DNA of 10,623 nt from Spartobacteria bacterium (GTDB lineage: Bacteria > Verrucomicrobiota > Verrucomicrobiia > Chthoniobacterales > UBA10450): assembly GCA_021324035.1 (NCBI GenBank), contig JAJPJU010000126.1:1-10623 (forward strand). The letters are read 5' to 3'. Within the stretch, counting starts at the first letter, position 1. Every line of letters starts with the position of its first letter. The notes under the pieces were generated by a model. The model did not search any database and was not told the origin of the DNA. It saw nothing but the letters and a program-made list of their open reading frames with translations. This document shows, in pieces, positions 1-7,683 of the stretch. The position numbers and the translations under genes were made by a program.

Positions 1-379
1 GAAACCGGGTCAATGCGCACAATTCAGACAATCGCGAAGACGTTTCAGTTTCGCCGCGCTGGAGATGACGCGCCATGAGCAGAACATTTCCGCGCGCGGT
101 CAGGTGTGGAAAAAGTCCGCCTTCCTGAATGACGTAACCGATGCGGTGCCGGACGATGTCGATTTGCTCCACACCCAACGGCGTTCCATCGAATTTGATT
201 TCGCCGCTGTCTGGTTTGAGCAACCCGACGATTAAACGCATCAAAGTCGATTTTCCGCACCCGCTGGGGCCGATCAGAACGGTTGTCTTGCCGCGTTCAA
301 CCGAAAGGTCGACCGCGTGAACAGCAGCAGCGTCAGCGAATGATTTGGAAACGCCGACGAGTTGGACCAGTGCGCTCAC
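1..379 (-). CDS. ABC transporter ATP-binding protein, quaternary-amine/osmoprotectant type (partial, N-terminal 126 residues)
   Basis: The gene runs off the left edge, so only the N-terminal part of the nucleotide-binding domain is present. It would power an inner-membrane ABC transporter from the cytoplasmic side. Visible motifs are Walker A, GPSGCGKST at residues 37-45, and a Q-loop around Q85 in the string GYVIQEGGLFPHLT. The VIQ-x-GLFPH pattern is typical of the OpuCA/OsmV/ProV betaine-choline family and differs from MlaF- or LolD-type ATPases. Signature, Walker B and any CBS domains lie outside the window. The start is GTG at 379, 6 bases after the egtD stop; an in-frame TAG (the egtD stop itself) excludes a longer start, and there is no clear ribosome binding site. 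Its place at the end of an ergothioneine operon suggests transport of ergothioneine, hercynine or another betaine. The ATPase call is firm; the substrate is inference. Confidence 0.9.
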   Translation of the reverse strand, partial: MSALVQLVGVSKSFADAAAVHAVDLSVERGKTTVLIGPSGCGKSTLMRLIVGLLKPDSGEIKFDGTPLGVEQIDIVRHRIGYVIQEGGLFPHLTARGNVLLMARHLQRGETETSSRLSELCALTRF

Positions 380-385
380 CGCGGC

Positions 386-1341
386 CTAGTTTGCCACGAT
401 GAAATAAAAAACACCAAACCAGCGCTGGTCGTCGGTCCAGACCTGCTGGAATTCGAAGCCGGCCTGGCGGGCGAGCATGGTGAAGCCGCCGATGGTGTGT
501 TTGTAGGAGTACTCGGTCAGGATTTTTTCGCCGCCGCGGAATTGAAACGTTTGGTCGCCGATTCGCACGCACTGATCGGTCTCGCTCATCAGATAAATCT
601 CGATGCGTCCTTCGGCCGGATTGTAAATCGCATAATGCTGCCACCGTCCTAAATCGAAATCGGCGCCGAGTTCCCGGTTGATTCGGGCGAGGAGATTCTT
701 GTTGAACTTCGCCGTCACGCCTGCGTTATCGTTGTAGGCGGCCTCGATAACATGGCGATCCTTTTGGAGATCGATGCCGATGAGCAGCCCGCCGCCTTCG
801 CCCACCAACTCGACCAGGCGGGACAGGAATTCAGTCGCAGCTTCCGGCTCGAAATTGCCAATGGTGGATCCAGGAAAATAAACCACGCTGCGCGATGAAA
901 GGTGCCGCGGCAACGGCAACTCGAACGGCTCGAGATAATCGGCGGCGACGGGGAGGATCTGCAGGTTCGGAAACATTTTGCGAAAACGCTCTGACGATTT
1001 CTCCAGCTGCTCCCTGGAGATATCGATCGGGACGTAAACGGCGGGGCGGTCCAATTCCTGGAGAAGGATTTGGGTCTTGGTTCCGGCGCCGGTGCCGAGT
1101 CCGATCAACTCGATTTGGGGTCCAAGAACTGCCGCTATCTCAGCGCCATGCAACCGCAGAATCTTGATTTCGGTTCGGGTGACGTAGTATTCGGGAAGCT
1201 CGCAGATTTGCCGAAACAAATGCGCGCCCGGTTCGTCGTAGAAAAATTTGCAGGGCAACTGGCGAGGCGATCGAGCGAGGCCAGCCAGCACTTCGTCGCG
1301 AAAAACTTTCTTCGCGCTTTCAGTTGCGGTTGATTTGTCGT

Positions 1342-1345
<4 letters not shown>
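386..1345 (-). CDS. egtD: L-histidine N(alpha)-methyltransferase EgtD
   Basis: SAM-dependent enzyme that trimethylates histidine to hercynine, the first step of ergothioneine synthesis, in the cytoplasm. The 319-residue product is close to the roughly 320 usual for EgtD. Visible family hallmarks: KFFYDEPGAHLF (33-44), the substrate-site LPEYYVTRTE (50-59), a glycine-rich SAM loop LIGLGTGAGTKT (80-91), the acidic-strand motif PIDIS (106-110), and FPGSTIGNFEP (157-167), whose N164 matches the histidine-binding Asn of mycobacterial EgtD. A late TEYSYKH segment carries the conserved Glu that contacts substrate. The chosen start is GTG at 1345, giving a GTGA overlap with the egtB stop and the expected N-terminus. 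An in-frame ATG at 1558 would add 71 residues lying inside egtB and unlike the family. Translation is probably coupled to egtB, as no Shine-Dalgarno is seen. Confidence 0.95.
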
Positions 1346-2684
<1,339 letters not shown>

Positions 2685-2688
<4 letters not shown>

Positions 2689-3086
2689 GTAATTCCGCCC
2701 TCCTGTTCGAGTTCTTCTCTGCGCGCGTCAATCATTTGATCGCGAGCCGCCTCTTCCCGGCCGTCATTCACGAGTTGTTCGCCGACAGTCTCTTCGTCTT
2801 CTTCGATCCCGGGGCGCGGAACACGCCGGCCGCGATTGTCCGGGGTAATTTCCCATTCTTTCTCGAGCTTGATCGTGTTGTCGTTTTCTTCCGGCGGATC
2901 GTTATTTTCAACGCCCATCAACTCTTCACGGGCCTGGCTCCAATCGGCGTCGGTAAATTCTTCAGGGTTACGTTCGTCGATCATGGCGACCTCACGCGCG
3001 CGACGTTCGATATCTTCAGGGGAGGCGACGCCCACGCCATTTCCGTGGACAGAGATTTTTCCGCTAGTCGGTTTCTTTTCCTTCAT
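2685..3086 (-). CDS. Small acidic DUF2934-like protein, first gene of the egt operon
   Basis: A 133-residue soluble protein rich in Glu, Asp and Arg, without signal peptide, membrane segment or cysteines. Residues about 25-57, with RRAREVAMIDERNPEEF and then DADWSQAREEL, resemble the short DUF2934 helix pair, in which an RARE/RAYE helix is followed by a DWxxAExxL helix. The rest is charged and low in complexity (for example NNDPPEENDN) and probably disordered, and the C-terminus is a second acidic/basic helix. DUF2934 has no established function. The ATG at 3086 has only a poor ribosome binding site. The TGA stop overlaps the egtB TTG by 4 bases, so the gene is co-transcribed and probably translationally coupled with egtB. 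Whether it serves ergothioneine synthesis is unknown. The gene is likely real because of the overlap and the well-placed downstream ribosome binding site. Confidence 0.72.
2699..2704 (-). promoter_or_regulatory. Ribosome binding site of egtB supporting its TTG start
   Basis: The minus strand reads AGGAGG here, followed by a 10-base spacer and the TTG at 2688. It lies within the last codons of the upstream acidic-protein gene, as expected for translational coupling. It is the only strong Shine-Dalgarno in this operon and decides the unusual TTG start, since no ATG lies near. Confidence 0.6.
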
Positions 3087-3196
3087 ACTTAAATTACGAA
3101 AACCGAATCCCGTTTACGTGCAAAAAGTTACAACGCGAAATTGCAACCGGCAAAGGGGATTTTCCTAACGGTGGAATCGACGATAATCGAAGATCG
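3087..3196. promoter_or_regulatory. Divergent intergenic region between the egt operon and the hydrolase gene
   Basis: These 110 bases separate two outward-reading transcription units and must hold both promoters. The stretch is more AT-rich than its surroundings, particularly 3086-3145. No -35/-10 pair with good spacing stands out on either strand, and no operator-like palindrome is evident, so no individual promoter is called. Confidence 0.35.
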
Positions 3197-4075
3197 ATGG
3201 AAAAAGACTTTAAATTCGTGCCGCTGAGAAGCGGCGGCCAACTTGCTTTTGTTGAATACGGAGCCCCTCACGGCGAGCCCGTTTTCTTTTTTCATGGCTG
3301 GCCGAGTTCGCGAACGATGGCAGAACTGACCGATTCGGCCGCGCGGGAACTGAACTTGAGAATTATCTCGGCGGACCGTCCCGGAATTTGTGATTCGAGT
3401 TTTCAACCCAACCGCCAGCTGATCGATTGGCCGGACGTTCTGCAACAGTTCGCCGATCATCTCGGCGTCGAGCAATTCCGTTTGCTCGCCTTTTCGGGCG
3501 GCGCGCCTTACGCCTATGTCGCCGGAGTGAAATTGCCCGAGCGTGTCCGCGCGATGGCCATCGTCAGTGGTGCGGTGCCGTTTGCCGATCTCAGGGAACA
3601 CACGGGTCTTCTGCCTTTGTATCGATGGATGATTTGGTTTTATCGAAATCAACCCGGTCTCTTGCGGATATTGTTTCTTCTGGCTCGGCCGATTGTTTCG
3701 TGGCGAACCTCGTTGCGAATGGCTCGAAAGTTTTTGCATATGTTGCCGCAGCCGGACGCTGAAGCTCTTCAAGACAGTGCAGCTTTTGACATTTGTTTCG
3801 AGAGTCAGCGCCGCGCCTGGCGCGGGTCGGGAGTGAATGGCGTCATGGCCGATGCGGAAATTTACGGACTGCCATGGGGATTTCGATTGGAAGATGTCGC
3901 GGTGCCGGTGCGGTTATGGCACGGGAAGAAAGACCGCGCGTTTTCATTTCGGCTCGCTGAAGAGACGGCCCGACGTTTGCCCAATTGTGTTGCTAGATAC
4001 ATCGACGACGAAGGTCATTTCTCGCTGCCCATCCGTCACATGCGCGAGATCTTGGAGGATTTGATCGCGGTCTAG
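3197..4075 (+). CDS. Alpha/beta hydrolase
   Basis: A 292-residue alpha/beta-hydrolase-fold enzyme, probably cytoplasmic because no signal peptide is visible. Features in order: the oxyanion-loop motif FFHGWPSSR (31-39), strand and turn ISADRPGICDSS (57-68), the nucleophile elbow AFSGGAPYA with Ser100, a helical cap at about 130-190 rich in Trp, Leu and Arg, the acid WHGKKD with Asp246, and the base DEGHFSL with His274. The triad is complete and correctly ordered. The elbow has Ala where the first Gly of GxSxG is normal, a substitution found in this subfamily. The substrate cannot be told; esterase, epoxide-hydrolase-like or lactonase activity all remain possible. It is transcribed away from the egt operon and is followed after 18 bases by the LOG-family gene, so the two may share a transcript. 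Confidence 0.88.
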   Translation: MEKDFKFVPLRSGGQLAFVEYGAPHGEPVFFFHGWPSSRTMAELTDSAARELNLRIISADRPGICDSSFQPNRQLIDWPDVLQQFADHLGVEQFRLLAFSGGAPYAYVAGVKLPERVRAMAIVSGAVPFADLREHTGLLPLYRWMIWFYRNQPGLLRILFLLARPIVSWRTSLRMARKFLHMLPQPDAEALQDSAAFDICFESQRRAWRGSGVNGVMADAEIYGLPWGFRLEDVAVPVRLWHGKKDRAFSFRLAEETARRLPNCVARYIDDEGHFSLPIRHMREILEDLIAV

Positions 4076-4093
4076 CACCCTCTACAGTGCGAC

Positions 4094-5170
4094 GTGGAAG
4101 ATTTTACCGGAACGATTCAGGGCCAGCCCCGAAAGCCTTCGGGGCTTTGGACGTTGGAGGCGCCGTTCGATAAGCGCGTACGAGAGCTGGTCAAAGACTG
4201 GGGCGCAACCAAAACGCCGGAGCTGATCGAGGAATTGATCGTTACCGCGCTAAAAATGGCGCGCGACGAAATGAGCGTGGCGGATTTGAAGCTGATGAAT
4301 CGCTCACTGAAAGAAATGCGGTATGCCGCCAAAATTTTCGCGCCCTACGCGCACTTTCGGAAGGTCGTGGTTTTCGGTTCGGCCCGGATTCCTCCCGACG
4401 CGCCCGAGTCGAAGGTTGCGGAAGAATTTGCGCACAAAATGGCCGCGCAGAAGTACATGATTATCACTGGTGGCGGTGAAGGGATCATGGGCGCGGCTCA
4501 GAAAGGGGCCGGGCGGGAGCAGAGTTTCGGCCTCAACATTCGCCTGCCTTTCGAACAACACGCCAACGAAGTGATCGAGGGCGATCAGAAGCTGATCAAT
4601 TTCAATTACTTTTTCGATCGCAAACTCAATTTCGTAAAAGAATCGCACGCTTTCGCCCTTTTCCCCGGCGGTTTTGGCACGATGGACGAGACATTCGAAG
4701 TCCTGACGCTGATGCAGACCGGGAAGTCTCGCATCATCCCGGTCGTGATGCTGGATCGCCCGGGTGGCAATTACTGGCAAACCTGGATGAAATTTTTGAC
4801 CGAGTATCTGCGCAAACTCGGGCTCGTGTCGGACGAGGACTTCTCGTTTTTCAAAATTGCGCCGGATATCGACGCGGCGGTGCACGAGATTCTGCAGTTT
4901 TACAAAGTCTATCATTCGACGCGATGGGTGGGGGAACAGCTGGTGATTCGAATTTGCCGGCGATTGTCGAGTGCAGACGTGGCCCAACTGAATAAGGACT
5001 TCTCGGATTTACTGCGCGAAGGCGAAATAATTCAAGGCAGCGCGCTGCGCCCGGAGAAGAACGAGCCGCAAATCTGGGAGCTTCCTCGATTAATCCTGAC
5101 GCCTCACCGTAACAATTTCGGGCGGATGCGGCAGCTGATCGACGCGATCAACGCGTCGTCAGTCGTGTAG
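4094..5170 (+). CDS. LOG-family (TIGR00730-like) Rossmann-fold nucleotide-binding protein, long form
   Basis: A 358-residue protein whose middle is a LOG/lysine-decarboxylase-like domain: VVVFGSAR (91-98), the phosphate-loop-like TGGGEGIMGAA (125-135) and the diagnostic PGGFGTMDE (191-199). Known members, such as LOG and PpnN, hydrolyse nucleoside monophosphates to base and ribose 5-phosphate, and some act on cytokinin nucleotides. The plain LOG fold is about 180-200 residues. Here an N-terminal helical extension of about 85 residues and a C-terminal extension of about 100 residues give a longer architecture, so the exact substrate is open. It starts with GTG at 4094, 18 bases after the hydrolase stop, with no strong ribosome binding site. 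Its 3' end overlaps the convergent glycosyltransferase gene by 12 bases. Old 'lysine decarboxylase' labels for this family are misleading, because the motif is not that of PLP decarboxylases. Confidence 0.88.
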   Translation: MEDFTGTIQGQPRKPSGLWTLEAPFDKRVRELVKDWGATKTPELIEELIVTALKMARDEMSVADLKLMNRSLKEMRYAAKIFAPYAHFRKVVVFGSARIPPDAPESKVAEEFAHKMAAQKYMIITGGGEGIMGAAQKGAGREQSFGLNIRLPFEQHANEVIEGDQKLINFNYFFDRKLNFVKESHAFALFPGGFGTMDETFEVLTLMQTGKSRIIPVVMLDRPGGNYWQTWMKFLTEYLRKLGLVSDEDFSFFKIAPDIDAAVHEILQFYKVYHSTRWVGEQLVIRICRRLSSADVAQLNKDFSDLLREGEIIQGSALRPEKNEPQIWELPRLILTPHRNNFGRMRQLIDAINASSVV

Positions 5171-6346
5171 AATCGGCTGCGGATCGGCAATCGGCGCCAG
5201 GGGCGCGGGCCCAACCTGTTCCTTGCCCGGAGCAATTCGTTTCCTGGTTTCTTTCACCAGTGCAAGATCGACATCGAGTTTTGCCCGCATCATTCGGTCG
5301 AAGCAGAAATGTTCGCGAGCGAAGCGCAATCCATTCGCGGCACAACGTTCGGCCAGATTTGGATCCGAGAGAAAGAGCAAGATCGCGGTAGCGAGGGCGT
5401 TGCTGTCGTTTGGTTGAACGATCAATCCGCTTTCGCCGTGAACGATGATTTCGGGAACATCTCCAACCCGGGTGGCAACAACCGGCCGTCCGCTGGCAAA
5501 CGCTTCGCGTAAAACAATCGGTGAAGCTTCAGTGTGGCGCGACGCGATCACGACCATGTTCGCCGCGGCCAGAATGTCGGGAATGTCCCAGCGATAGCCC
5601 ATCATCAAAACGTTGCCGTTCAAGCCGGCGCGATCGATCGCTTTGCGCACCCACTTCTCACGGCTTCGGCCGCCGGTCGCTTCGCCGACGAACACGAAAC
5701 GCGCATCAGGGCGTTGGTGGAGAACAATCCGTGCGGCTTCGACCAGGTTGAACTGGCCTTTGTCCGGGCGAATCATTCCGATGTTCGCAATAATCGGCGT
5801 TTCGGCAGACAGGCCGACTTCACGCCGGAATTTCATCCGGTCGCGCGTTGGCGAAAATTTATCGAGATCGACCGCCGACCCGATCACTTCGATTTTGTGC
5901 GGCGCGATGCCGTACTGTTCGACAAACTCGTTTTTGATAACGCGCGCGTCGGCCACGATTTTCGCGCAACCGTGTTTGTAAATGAAGGCGCGTTGTTTTT
6001 TGCCGAGTGGATCGGTGATGCAACGGGCCCGAGTGACGGGCCAGCCGCAAAGAAAAAGCGGCAGACAGAGCCAGTGATCTTTCGAGCTGTAGCTTTTGAT
6101 CAGGTCCACGCGATTGCGACGGCAGAAAAGCCAGATCCGGAACGACACCAACGGGTTGATTCGATGCTTGAGCGACATCGGGATCACCGGGGTGCCGAGT
6201 TCGCGAGCTTTGGTCATGACTTCGCTGGTCGGATCGCAAATAAGCCACGCGCGGTGGCCGTTTGCGTTGAGCCAATTGATCTCGAGACAGGTGCGATATT
6301 CCTGTCCGCCCCAACTGCCGCTGCTCTCGAGATGAAGTAAATTCAC
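5159..6346 (-). CDS. GT4-type glycosyltransferase (GT-B fold)
   Basis: A 395-residue retaining glycosyltransferase of the GT4 type, acting at the cytoplasmic face of the membrane on a lipid or glycan acceptor that cannot be named. The N-terminal acceptor domain starts with LHLESSGSWGGQEYR (4-18), the glycine-rich loop of GT-B enzymes. The inter-domain IEVIGSAVDLDKFSP (152-166) precedes the donor domain, which has NIGMIRPDKGQ (188-198), FVFVGE (217-222) and the nucleotide-sugar-binding EX7E motif, E273 and E281, in TEASPIVLREAFASGRPVVA. The proline-rich C-terminal tail (about 376-392) is not part of the fold. The start is GTG at 6346, 17 bases after the acyl-carrier-protein stop, suggesting one transcript. 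No clear ribosome binding site is seen. It overlaps the convergent LOG gene at its 3' end. Envelope glycan or glycolipid synthesis is the likely role. Confidence 0.9.
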   Translation of the reverse strand: MNLLHLESSGSWGGQEYRTCLEINWLNANGHRAWLICDPTSEVMTKARELGTPVIPMSLKHRINPLVSFRIWLFCRRNRVDLIKSYSSKDHWLCLPLFLCGWPVTRARCITDPLGKKQRAFIYKHGCAKIVADARVIKNEFVEQYGIAPHKIEVIGSAVDLDKFSPTRDRMKFRREVGLSAETPIIANIGMIRPDKGQFNLVEAARIVLHQRPDARFVFVGEATGGRSREKWVRKAIDRAGLNGNVLMMGYRWDIPDILAAANMVVIASRHTEASPIVLREAFASGRPVVATRVGDVPEIIVHGESGLIVQPNDSNALATAILLFLSDPNLAERCAANGLRFAREHFCFDRMMRAKLDVDLALVKETRKRIAPGKEQVGPAPLAPIADPQPILHD

Positions 6347-6363
6347 GCCGGATTATCGACCTT

Positions 6364-6642
6364 TCAGCCAGTTTGCACACTTTCCCGGCGTTTTTCGAGA
6401 ATATAATCGTGTATTGTATTTACGGTCTTTAAGGCCTTTCCGGCCACCTCCGAGTTTGCGACCCCCACGCCGAAGATCTTTTCCATGCTAACCACGAGTT
6501 CGAGGGCGTCGATCGAGTCCAAGCCGAGACCGCCTGGTCCGAAAAGAGGCAAATCGTCGCCGATTTGGTCTGGCGTCACTTGCAGCATCAGGTTCTTGAC
6601 CAGCATCTCCTTGATGCGCGCTCGCAGGTCTGGGTCGGGCAT
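6364..6642 (-). CDS. Acyl carrier protein
   Basis: A 92-residue acidic acyl carrier protein. The phosphopantetheine attachment site is Ser43 in GLGLDSIDALELV (38-50), matching the invariant DS of the family, with the expected helix I (4-18) and helix III/IV residues after it. The length is slightly above the 75-80 residues of the housekeeping fatty-acid ACP, with a polar tail ending RRESVQTG. The local motif, with L at -2 and I at +1 relative to Ser, fits specialised ACPs of secondary lipid or glycolipid pathways as much as AcpP, so no acpP symbol is given. It lies 17 bases upstream of the glycosyltransferase gene on the same strand, which suggests an acyl-glycan or lipid-linked product. No ketosynthase or acyltransferase is visible. 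The ATG start at 6642 has a weak ribosome binding site. Confidence 0.9.
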   Translation of the reverse strand: MPDPDLRARIKEMLVKNLMLQVTPDQIGDDLPLFGPGGLGLDSIDALELVVSMEKIFGVGVANSEVAGKALKTVNTIHDYILEKRRESVQTG

Positions 6643-6721
6643 AGGGTTAAGGCGGCGCGAAATTGTCGCAAACGGGCGCGCGGGTCAACTCTCGTTTTAC
6701 CGCCGTGGCAGGAAAAACCTT

Positions 6722-6761
6722 TTGTCAGTGAGAGATTCCTCGAGTCCGCTCGGAATGACAA
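6722..6761. repeat. Short inverted repeat between tatA and the acyl carrier protein gene
   Basis: Outer arms TTGTCA and TGACAA flank an inner stem ATTC/GAAT and CGAG/CTCG closed by a TCCG loop (inner hairpin 6735-6756, with a 2-base bulge). It sits 5 bases beyond the tatA stop, in the short gap before the ACP gene. It lacks a following T-run on either strand, so a rho-independent terminator is not supported. It looks like a dispersed intergenic hairpin repeat, but other copies would have to be found in the genome. Confidence 0.45.
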
Positions 6762-6765
6762 GAGA

Positions 6766-7062
6766 CTAGACTTTATCCGCTTGCCGGCCGGGGTTTACGG
6801 CCTGATTCGGATCCGGCTGCGCTGGAGCGGGCGGATTCTGGGAAACCGTCGCTGGTGGCGGGTTTGTCTTCGCCGTCGTATCGCCGGCCTTGTGCAGTTC
6901 GTCACTGAACTCGTCCTTGGCTTTTTGGAACTCTTTAATCGCCTGGCCGAGGCCTTTTGCGAGTTCAGGTAATTTCTTCGCTCCGAACAGGACCAGGATG
7001 ATTAGGAGAATGACCAGCAAGTCCGGTCCGCCCAGGTTCATGAAACTGGCCAACAGGTTCAT
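6766..7062 (-). CDS. tatA: Twin-arginine translocase subunit TatA/TatE
   Basis: A 98-residue TatA-type protein that forms the size-variable channel or membrane-weakening assembly through which folded, cofactor-loaded proteins cross the inner membrane. It has the standard layout: a short N-terminus with GPD at 12-14, a single transmembrane helix LLVILLIILVLFG (15-27), the hinge FGAKKLPELAKGLG (26-39), an amphipathic charged helix to about residue 60, and a disordered Pro/Ala/Gln-rich tail (about 67-98). A second in-frame ATG at codon 8 (7041) would give the more usual spacing from start to helix, so the true start may be there. No tatB or tatC is in the window. It reads away from the pseudopilin cluster, and its leader contains a strong hairpin, listed separately. 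Confidence 0.93.
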   Translation of the reverse strand: MNLLASFMNLGGPDLLVILLIILVLFGAKKLPELAKGLGQAIKEFQKAKDEFSDELHKAGDTTAKTNPPPATVSQNPPAPAQPDPNQAVNPGRQADKV

Positions 7063-7066
7063 AATC

Positions 7067-7114
7067 TAGCCGAAGCATCGCCCCGCTCTGCGACGATGCA
7101 AGGCATTTCGGCTA
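7067..7114 (-). promoter_or_regulatory. Hairpin in the 5' leader of tatA
   Basis: TAGCCGAAGCATCG (7067-7080) pairs with CGATGC (7094-7099) and TTCGGCTA (7107-7114), giving 6 and 8 base pairs separated by a 7-base one-sided bulge, with a 13-base loop. On the minus strand the stem ends 4 bases before the tatA ATG at 7062, so in RNA it would cover the place where a ribosome binding site belongs. No T-run follows. It could control translation, block read-through between the divergent units, or be a small mobile repeat; the sequence does not decide. Confidence 0.5.
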
Positions 7115-7191
7115 AGGGACCCGCCCAAGCTGGCTGGAAATCCTTTAGCCCTCACCCGTCATCCTTCAACCTTTAGTAGCGATTTCGCGTA
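7115..7191. other. Remaining gap between tatA hairpin and the pseudopilin cluster
   Basis: These 77 bases must contain the promoter of the secretion cluster and may contain that of tatA. No convincing -35/-10 pair, operator palindrome or strong ribosome binding site is visible before either candidate start of the first pseudopilin gene. Confidence 0.3.
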
Positions 7192-7683
7192 GTGAGCGTA
7201 ACTTCGCCGATGCGTCGTTCCCCGGCTTTCACCCTGGTGGAGATAGTTATCGCTGTGGCGATAATGGCGACCTTGCTTTTGCTGGCGGTGCCGAGTTTGG
7301 AAGGTGTTTTGGCCGATCGAAAATTGCGCGCCTCACTCGATGCTTTCAATAATCTGGTGCGTCAGGCCCAGGAGCGAAGCGTGTCAGAGCATCGCGCCTA
7401 TCTGATTGTTTGGACAGACAAGAACGTTTTTTTGCAGCCAGAGGCATTTAGACGCGATGAGGATCGACAACCCGTAGCGACATTCGATCTCGAGCACGGA
7501 CAGGTTTTAACCCTGAGCTTTCCGGCAGCCCTGTCCGCCAAACAACCAGGTGAGTGGATTTTCTGGCCGACCGGAACATGTGAGCCCGCCGTTGTTTATT
7601 TCGCCGGAAGGGCAGGGACGTGGACTGCAAGCTATTCGCCGCTGACGGCGCATGGCGAACTAACGAATTATGCGGCGAAGTAG
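7192..7683 (+). CDS. Type II secretion/type IV pilus-like pseudopilin, GspH-type
   Basis: A 163-residue minor pseudopilin with a class III prepilin leader. The cleavage region reads RRSPA then FTLVEIVIAVAIMATLLLLAVPS, so Phe is +1, Glu is +5, and a hydrophobic helix of about 20 residues follows. After processing it would sit in the inner membrane and join the periplasmic pseudopilus. The helix continues through LRASLDAFNNLVRQAQERSV, a pattern common in GspH, and is followed by a beta-rich globular domain. The residue at -1 is Ala instead of the near-invariant Gly. Two starts are possible: GTG at 7192 (12-residue leader) or ATG at 7210 (6-residue leader MRRSPA); neither has a strong ribosome binding site. 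The product is shorter than most GspH/FimT proteins are wide-ranging, so the GspH label rests mainly on gene order. It opens the HIJKL-ordered run. Confidence 0.82.
   Translation: MSVTSPMRRSPAFTLVEIVIAVAIMATLLLLAVPSLEGVLADRKLRASLDAFNNLVRQAQERSVSEHRAYLIVWTDKNVFLQPEAFRRDEDRQPVATFDLEHGQVLTLSFPAALSAKQPGEWIFWPTGTCEPAVVYFAGRAGTWTASYSPLTAHGELTNYAAK

Noticed and set aside
3128..3772. 214-codon minus-strand open frame
   Set aside because: It mirrors the alpha/beta hydrolase, whose catalytic triad is complete, and its product is low in complexity.
4304..4987. 227-codon minus-strand open frame
   Set aside because: It is antisense to the LOG-family gene and has no recognisable domain.
4094..5170. Lysine decarboxylase
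   Set aside because: The PGGFGTMDE and GSAR motifs mark the LOG nucleotide-binding family, not a PLP-dependent decarboxylase.
5534..6340. 268-codon plus-strand open frame
   Set aside because: It is antisense to the well-supported GT4 gene and its translation shows no family motif; GC-rich codon use leaves such frames open.
6735..6756. Rho-independent terminator after tatA
   Set aside because: The stem has a bulge and no T-run follows it on either strand.
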